Shown piece after piece: positions 6,079-6,610 of a stretch of 6,610 nt of DNA. The DNA is from Campylobacteraceae bacterium (GTDB lineage: Bacteria > Campylobacterota > Campylobacteria > Campylobacterales > Sulfurovaceae): the NCBI GenBank assembly GCA_027079365.1, contig JALWVW010000107.1, positions 1 to 6,610 on the forward strand, given 5' to 3'. Within the stretch, counting starts at the first letter, position 1; each line of letters starts with the position of its first letter. The position numbers were made by a program, and so were the translations under genes. The notes below the pieces were generated by a model that worked only from the letters and a program-made list of their open reading frames with translations, was not told the DNA's origin and ran no database searches.

Positions 6079-6610
6079 TATGACGCGTCACCATCGACAG
6101 AGATTCTTTTCTGTATTTCAAGGTTTTGCTCCACAATGATCTCTGCCATTTCGCCCAGCTTGTCTACAGCACCTGCCAGTTCATGATCGATCTTTGTGAA
6201 GGTGTGATCCACACTGCCATTAAATTTCTCAAGACCACTGTTTAGCTTATCTACCCCTTCCATAAAGGTACCGATATCTTTTTTCACTGTGGCAACTGCC
6301 TCTACACTCTCTTTGCGTTGGTCAATCTGCTCGATAGTCTTTCGCAGATCTCTGGAAACACTTTCCATATGGTTGGTGATCCGTTCAAAGCTATTGGTGG
6401 TATCATCAATGATCGTTTTGAAGTTTCGAATATATTGGTTGTTTAGATCCTTGATGAAGTCCAGACTGAAAGTCTCTTGCAGTGTCTGGATGATCTTTTG
6501 GTCTTTGAGCTCTGTCTGCATGTGTTCATGCTTGACCAGTTCGCTCTTTTTCCAGATACGGCTGTCGTAGATCTCTTCCAGACTTTGACTGCTGCTCTCA
6601 ATGCGTGCCA
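6078..6610 (-). CDS. C-terminal helical tail of a probable MotA/ZorA-like channel subunit (5' end cut by window edge)
   Basis: The frame is open from the stop at 6078 to the right edge: 176 residues of an incomplete protein. An ATG at 6521 lies inside the frame and has no good ribosome binding site, so it is not taken as the start. The visible part has no membrane helix. It is hydrophilic and helical, with long amphipathic stretches such as FERITNHMESVSRDL and GVDKLNSGLEKFNGSVD, and no proline at all. Function is inferred from position: MotA/TolQ/ExbB-type subunits usually precede their MotB-like partner, and ZorA of Zorya has a long cytoplasmic helical tail after its membrane helices. The TAATG overlap with the next gene fits two subunits of one complex. 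Alternatives are an unrelated coiled-coil protein; it lacks the conserved hairpin tip of chemotaxis receptors. The missing N-terminal part decides the matter. Confidence 0.6.
   Translation of the reverse strand, partial: ARIESSSQSLEEIYDSRIWKKSELVKHEHMQTELKDQKIIQTLQETFSLDFIKDLNNQYIRNFKTIIDDTTNSFERITNHMESVSRDLRKTIEQIDQRKESVEAVATVKKDIGTFMEGVDKLNSGLEKFNGSVDHTFTKIDHELAGAVDKLGEMAEIIVEQNLEIQKRISVDGDAS

Noticed and set aside
6078..6521. A complete 147-residue protein starting at ATG 6521
   Set aside because: The frame continues open to the window edge with the same helical character and there is no good Shine-Dalgarno before the ATG, so it is the end of a longer protein.
6078..6610. Chemotaxis receptor (MCP) C-terminus
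   Set aside because: Helical character fits, but the highly conserved receptor hairpin-tip motif is absent and the neighbour is a MotB-like protein.

Overview
The window looks like part of a chromosome from a moderate-to-low GC Gram-negative bacterium. The closest fit is a Campylobacterota (Epsilonproteobacteria) of the Sulfurovum/Sulfurimonas kind. This is inferred from the character of the uracil phosphoribosyltransferase and RsmD proteins, tight gene packing, GTG starts and T-rich extended -10 promoters without clear -35 boxes. No database search was possible, so the taxon is a suggestion only. There are no tRNA or rRNA genes, CRISPR arrays, insertion sequences or other signs of mobility.

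Left part (1-2466): a pyrimidine salvage module. A uracil permease gene (uraA, minus strand, cut by the left edge after 358 codons) is divergent from upp (uracil phosphoribosyltransferase, plus strand). The 126 bp between them hold a perfect 7+3+7 palindrome that overlaps the best uraA -10 box, a good candidate for a shared operator. UraA would import uracil and Upp would convert it to UMP with PRPP. upp overlaps by 4 bp a gene for an RsmD-type 16S rRNA guanine-N2 methyltransferase, so the two are probably translated from one mRNA.

Middle (2474-4273, minus strand): a 599-residue membrane-anchored PAS-GGDEF-EAL protein whose two c-di-GMP domains are both degenerate (GGDEF is DCDAF, EAL is EVL, and further catalytic positions are changed). 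It is best read as a c-di-GMP receptor or scaffold of the FimX/LapD type, not an enzyme. It converges on rsmD with only 7 bp between the stop codons. A 281 bp gap on its upstream side holds its likely promoter and several hairpins.

Right part (4555-6610, minus strand): a two-gene unit encoding a probable ion-driven membrane motor. The upstream gene is cut by the right edge; only its helical C-terminal tail (176 residues) is visible. Its stop codon overlaps the start of the next gene (TAATG). That second gene encodes a 507-residue MotB-like protein: one N-terminal membrane helix with the MotB-type aspartate, about 300 residues of predicted periplasmic coiled coil, and a C-terminal OmpA-like peptidoglycan-binding domain. 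The arrangement recalls MotAB and the Zorya ZorAB pair, but the very long periplasmic coiled coil is unlike either. This pair is the most interesting part of the window, and its co-directional degenerate c-di-GMP receptor neighbour adds to that.
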